Source: CAZULF01 sp964621215 (GTDB taxonomy: Bacteria > Pseudomonadota > Gammaproteobacteria > UBA1113). Taken from it: a DNA stretch of 15,646 bases. The notes under the pieces were generated by a model, which was not told where the DNA came from, did not search any database, and saw only the letters and a program-made list of their open reading frames with translations. The DNA is taken from the NCBI GenBank assembly GCA_964621215.1, contig CAZULF010000048.1, forward strand, positions 1-15,646, given 5' to 3'. This document shows, in pieces, positions 13,258 through 15,646 of this stretch (positions within the stretch are counted from its first letter, which is position 1; each line of letters begins with the position of its first letter). The translations under genes were made by a program, and so were the position numbers.

Positions 13258-13467
13258 TCAATGCACACATTTTGTGTGTGATTGTTCCTGTTTATTTACC
13301 GCTTTCTTCTTCCTTAAAAAGTGTATCACTGATGGATTTATTTTATTTATTCGATGATATGAAGTTGGAGCTTTGAATGCCGATTTTAGCGCACCAAAGT
13401 TCATATCCAAACCTTGCCATCTTGCAATAAATGCTGTTGAGTGTATGAGTGCAAATACTTCTTGCAT
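13258..13467 (-). CDS. Small protein of unknown function (69 residues), second cistron of a possible micro-operon
   Basis: ATG 13467 is preceded by TTAAGGAGATTAACA, a textbook Shine-Dalgarno site at 7 bases. The product starts MQEVFALIHSTAFIARWQGL, an amphipathic, mostly hydrophobic segment. It continues into a strongly basic C-terminal half (FLRKKKAVNK) and ends KCVH. There is no signal peptide of standard form and no family was recognised. It follows the 27-residue ORF by 23 bases on the same strand. Short basic amphipathic proteins can be membrane-active peptides, toxins or precursors, but nothing here proves translation. Confidence 0.45.
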   Translation of the reverse strand: MQEVFALIHSTAFIARWQGLDMNFGALKSAFKAPTSYHRINKINPSVIHFLRKKKAVNKQEQSHTKCVH

Positions 13468-13490
13468 TGTTAATCTCCTTAAAATTGTTG

Positions 13491-13574
13491 TTATGGTTTA
13501 TTGACACATGTTTGTGCTGGTTTTGTATAAATACAGCGCGCAGTTTGAGAAACCGCAGATTCATCAGTGGGCAT
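13491..13574 (-). CDS. Very small ORF (27 residues), first cistron of a possible micro-operon
   Basis: ATG 13574 is preceded by CAAGGAGAGTCATC, a strong Shine-Dalgarno site seven bases away. The peptide is MPTDESAVSQTARCIYTKPA followed by QTCVNKP. It contains two cysteines nine positions apart and is acidic first, basic later. A TAGAAT -10-like hexamer lies in an A-rich stretch upstream, without a good -35. It could be a leader peptide controlling the 69-residue ORF, a peptide precursor or chance. The two successive strong ribosome-binding sites in correct spacing are the main support. Confidence 0.35.
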   Translation of the reverse strand: MPTDESAVSQTARCIYTKPAQTCVNKP

Positions 13575-13770
13575 GATGACTCTCCTTGAGTTGTTTGCTT
13601 GAGAGGACCTTGTTTATTGAGTTTAGGCACTGGCTGGGAAAATTCTATTGTTTTTGCATTTATTTTTGTATTTCATTTTTTTACAATGACTTAATATTAG
13701 GTGATTATTAACACAGGAAAAGCTTTGATTTTATTTGATTTATTGTGATGCAGAGTTGGGTGATGTCTAG

Positions 13771-13848
13771 GTAGCCTGGATGAAGCGAAGCGGAATCCGG
13801 GGTTCTTGAATAGAAAACCCGGATTCCGCTTCGCTTCATCCAGGCTAC
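13771..13848. repeat. 78-bp perfect palindromic (REP-like) element, copy 2
   Basis: The arms 13771-13801 and 13818-13848 (31 bases each) are perfectly complementary around a 16-base loop. Relative to copy 1 (523-600), arm positions 13 (G to A) and 18 (C to A) differ, and both are compensated in the other arm. The loop read on the minus strand, TTTTCTATTCAAGAAC, matches the plus-strand loop of copy 1 at 14 of 16 bases, so the copies are in opposite genomic orientation. Each therefore has the same orientation relative to the gene it follows (dapB ends 11 bases away). Confidence 0.9.
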
Positions 13849-13859
13849 AGAGAGAGATA

Positions 13860-14597
13860 TTAGTTCAGCAAAATATTTTCCAGTCCATAAACTAATTCTT
13901 TCAATTCACCCACTTTGCGACATGCTAATAAAACACCGGGCATAAAACTAGCACGATGTAATGAATCATGACGTAAGGTAAAGGTTTCGCACTCACCCCC
14001 AAAAATAACTGTCTGGTGTGCGACTAATCCTGGCAAACGCACGGAGTGAATAGGAATATTTTCATAATTGGCACCGCGTGCGCCGGGAATGTTTTCTTTC
14101 GTTGCTGGCAATGCAGGAATAGTTTTTCGCGCACTAGCGATCATCTCTGCGGTTTTAATGGCTGTGCCGGAAGGGGCATCTATTTTTTTATCATGATGCA
14201 TTTCAATAATTTCAACCTGCGGGAGATAATGTGCAACTTGTTTTGATAGTTGCATCATTAATACAGCGCCAATAGAAAAATTAGGTGCAATAATTCCACC
14301 GAGTTGTCGATGTTTACATAACATTTGCAACTCAGTAATTTGTTGTGCGGTTAAACCCGAAGTACCAATAATGGGATGTGCACCCTCTTCAATAATAATT
14401 TTAGTGTTTTCATACACACTATCAGGCACAGTAAAATCAATAACTATATTAGCTTTTGATTCGCGAATTGCAGCCGCTAAATCATCATGCCGGCTCGTTT
14501 GTCCAACTAACATTAAATCTTTTGCGCCCAACACTGCTTGCACCGTTTCCTGCCCCATACGGCCATGCGCACCATTCACCAATACTCTTATTGCCAT
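13860..14597 (-). CDS. dapB: 4-hydroxy-tetrahydrodipicolinate reductase
   Basis: The 245-residue protein opens with the dinucleotide-binding motif VNGAHGRMG (7-15). It carries the family signature EMHHDKKIDAPSGTA at 132-146, with the catalytic His134 and Lys138 (equivalent to His159 and Lys163 of E. coli DapB), and has GTSGL and the NFSIGA segment (106-111). DapB reduces hydroxy-tetrahydrodipicolinate with NAD(P)H in the lysine/diaminopimelate pathway, supplying peptidoglycan and lysine. It is about 28 residues shorter than the E. coli enzyme, a common size in other lineages. The ATG lies in the last base of the slt stop codon (TAATG), so the two are translationally coupled. A 78-bp palindrome follows the stop at a distance of 11 bases. 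Confidence 0.96.
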   Translation of the reverse strand: MAIRVLVNGAHGRMGQETVQAVLGAKDLMLVGQTSRHDDLAAAIRESKANIVIDFTVPDSVYENTKIIIEEGAHPIIGTSGLTAQQITELQMLCKHRQLGGIIAPNFSIGAVLMMQLSKQVAHYLPQVEIIEMHHDKKIDAPSGTAIKTAEMIASARKTIPALPATKENIPGARGANYENIPIHSVRLPGLVAHQTVIFGGECETFTLRHDSLHRASFMPGVLLACRKVGELKELVYGLENILLN

Positions 14598-15646
14598 TAT
14601 TGACTCTCCTTTTTTGTCAACACCGTTTTTAATGAGGGTTCATATCCTAATAAATGCTGGTAAATAACCATATACGTCATAACGCGTTTAACGTAATTGC
14701 GGGTTTCTGTATAAGGAATGCTATCAATCCACATATCAATATCACTCACATCGGTTGTATTTAACCATTGCCGCACTCGCCCCGGTCCTGCATTGTATGC
14801 CGCTGCCACTAATGCGGGATTGTTATCATTCTTATTTAATAAATTCTTTAAATATAAAGATCCTAATCGAATGTTCAATGATGGGTTGGTTAGTTTATTT
14901 TTCAAATGCAGTGTCGATTTGTCTTGTTCGATCAACATTTTTGCCGTATTGGGCATCAGCTGCATTAAACCTTGCGCACCCACCCAGGAAACCGCTTTAG
15001 GATTAAACATACTTTCCTGACGGATAATTGCGTAGATAAATGCAGGATCAACATTAAGCGCCGCAGCTTGACGCTTGATATCTGTTGTATAAATAATTGG
15101 GTAACGTAGAGTAAGATCATTTTGATCCGATAAATAACTCAAACTACCTAACGCTAAAGGATATAAATTCCATTTTTCCAGCATTTTTATGGCAATATAA
15201 CGTTGTTTTTCACTCATGCGTTTTAGTGCATACCACCATTCCTCTTTTGCTAGATTGAATTGCGCTATCGCATACAGCGCAAACATGCGTTGAACACTGG
15301 GGTTGTTATAAAATTCTTTCATTTCACTGTCAGAAATGGGCTGCTGTTGATTATTGATAGTAAATGGCGCACCCATACGTGAAGCTGCAAGAAATCCATA
15401 ATAATTACGTTGCTGCGCTAATTGTATGTAAAGATCTTTTGCAGCAGCGCTCTGTCCTTGCTGCTCTAGCGCGCGTGCATACCAATATTGCCACTGCGGT
15501 TCTTGTCGAGCGTTTTCAGGTAATTGGTTAATCCAACTCTCCAACAAGGTCCAATTTTTATCTTCTAACACCAATCGCAAACGCCAACTCAGCGCAATAT
15601 CATTGATATATTCAGGATTTATTTGTCGCAACCATTCATCTGCTCG
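14597..15646 (-). CDS. slt: Soluble lytic murein transglycosylase, C-terminal part (5' end outside window)
   Basis: The frame is open to the window edge; 349 residues are visible. An N-terminal-side superhelical linker with repeat-like helices (ESWINQLPENARQEPQWQYW and YARALEQQG) is followed by the SLT catalytic domain. That domain contains IRQESMFNPKAVSWVGAQGL with the catalytic Glu at visible residue 211, then MQLMPNTA and AAYNAGPGRVRQW. These enzymes cleave the N-acetylmuramyl linkage of peptidoglycan in the periplasm, forming 1,6-anhydro ends. The length and layout fit the Slt70 type, of which roughly the last half is present. A TTG at 15631 is not a start; the reading frame continues beyond it. 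The signal peptide would be outside the window. Coupled to dapB by a one-base overlap. Confidence 0.93.
   Translation of the reverse strand, partial: RADEWLRQINPEYINDIALSWRLRLVLEDKNWTLLESWINQLPENARQEPQWQYWYARALEQQGQSAAAKDLYIQLAQQRNYYGFLAASRMGAPFTINNQQQPISDSEMKEFYNNPSVQRMFALYAIAQFNLAKEEWWYALKRMSEKQRYIAIKMLEKWNLYPLALGSLSYLSDQNDLTLRYPIIYTTDIKRQAAALNVDPAFIYAIIRQESMFNPKAVSWVGAQGLMQLMPNTAKMLIEQDKSTLHLKNKLTNPSLNIRLGSLYLKNLLNKNDNNPALVAAAYNAGPGRVRQWLNTTDVSDIDMWIDSIPYTETRNYVKRVMTYMVIYQHLLGYEPSLKTVLTKKESQ

Noticed and set aside
13343..13630. 95-codon minus-strand frame starting with GTG 13630
   Set aside because: It has no Shine-Dalgarno site and overlaps two ORFs (13491-13574, 13258-13467) that both have strong ones.
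1..15646. tRNA or rRNA genes and CRISPR arrays
   Set aside because: No cloverleaf-like sequence, rRNA motif or regularly spaced direct repeats were seen on either strand.

Overview
The window looks like part of a chromosome from a gammaproteobacterium with a host-associated lifestyle, most likely in or near the Legionellales (Legionella/Coxiella relatives). This is inferred from AT-rich DNA, typical gammaproteobacterial housekeeping genes (sufU-sufT, yggX, astD, dapB, slt), and a block of eukaryote-interaction-type proteins (ankyrin, TPR, a cholera-toxin-like ADP-ribosyltransferase, a Ras-like CaaX tail). No taxonomic marker gene is present, so the placement is tentative.

Layout. 1-901 (+): the end of an iron-sulfur assembly operon (sufU tail overlapping sufT), a perfect 78-bp palindromic repeat, then yggX. 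1072-5120 (-): two large accessory genes, an ankyrin-type protein and a TPR protein, both ending in Ser/Thr/Ala-rich tails. 5272-5674 (-): a small ORF ending in CTIS, split by a 92-bp palindromic element (5543-5634); removing that element plus a 2-bp AG duplication restores one 102-residue frame. 5747-7175 (+): an AbiE-type toxin-antitoxin operon in toxin-first order, with a near-consensus promoter buried in a 46-bp nested palindrome. 7261-9355: a cholera/LT A-subunit-like ADP-ribosyltransferase gene (+) whose 3' end overlaps a convergent gene for an unrecognised 443-residue protein (-). 9598-9993 (+): a small basic-then-helical protein of unknown function.

10011-12812 (-): a ureohydrolase (arginase/agmatinase family) downstream of astD, suggesting arginine-type catabolism, but without astA, astB, astC or astE in view. 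12813-13859 has no large gene. It holds a repeat copy interrupted by a 10-N assembly gap with suspicious flanking sequence, a 73-nt hairpin, a small palindrome, a possible two-cistron minus-strand micro-operon with strong Shine-Dalgarno sites (27 and 69 residues), and a second perfect 78-bp palindrome just behind dapB. 13860-15646 (-): slt (5' truncated by the window edge) overlapping dapB by one base.

Conserved housekeeping genes therefore flank an accessory region of about 9 kb (1072-9993) that resembles an effector/defence island. The cholera-toxin-like ADP-ribosyltransferase is the strongest functional discovery there. Its readable motifs are R-x-D-x-R-x-P, GG-F and E-Q-E, with no export signal and no B subunit.
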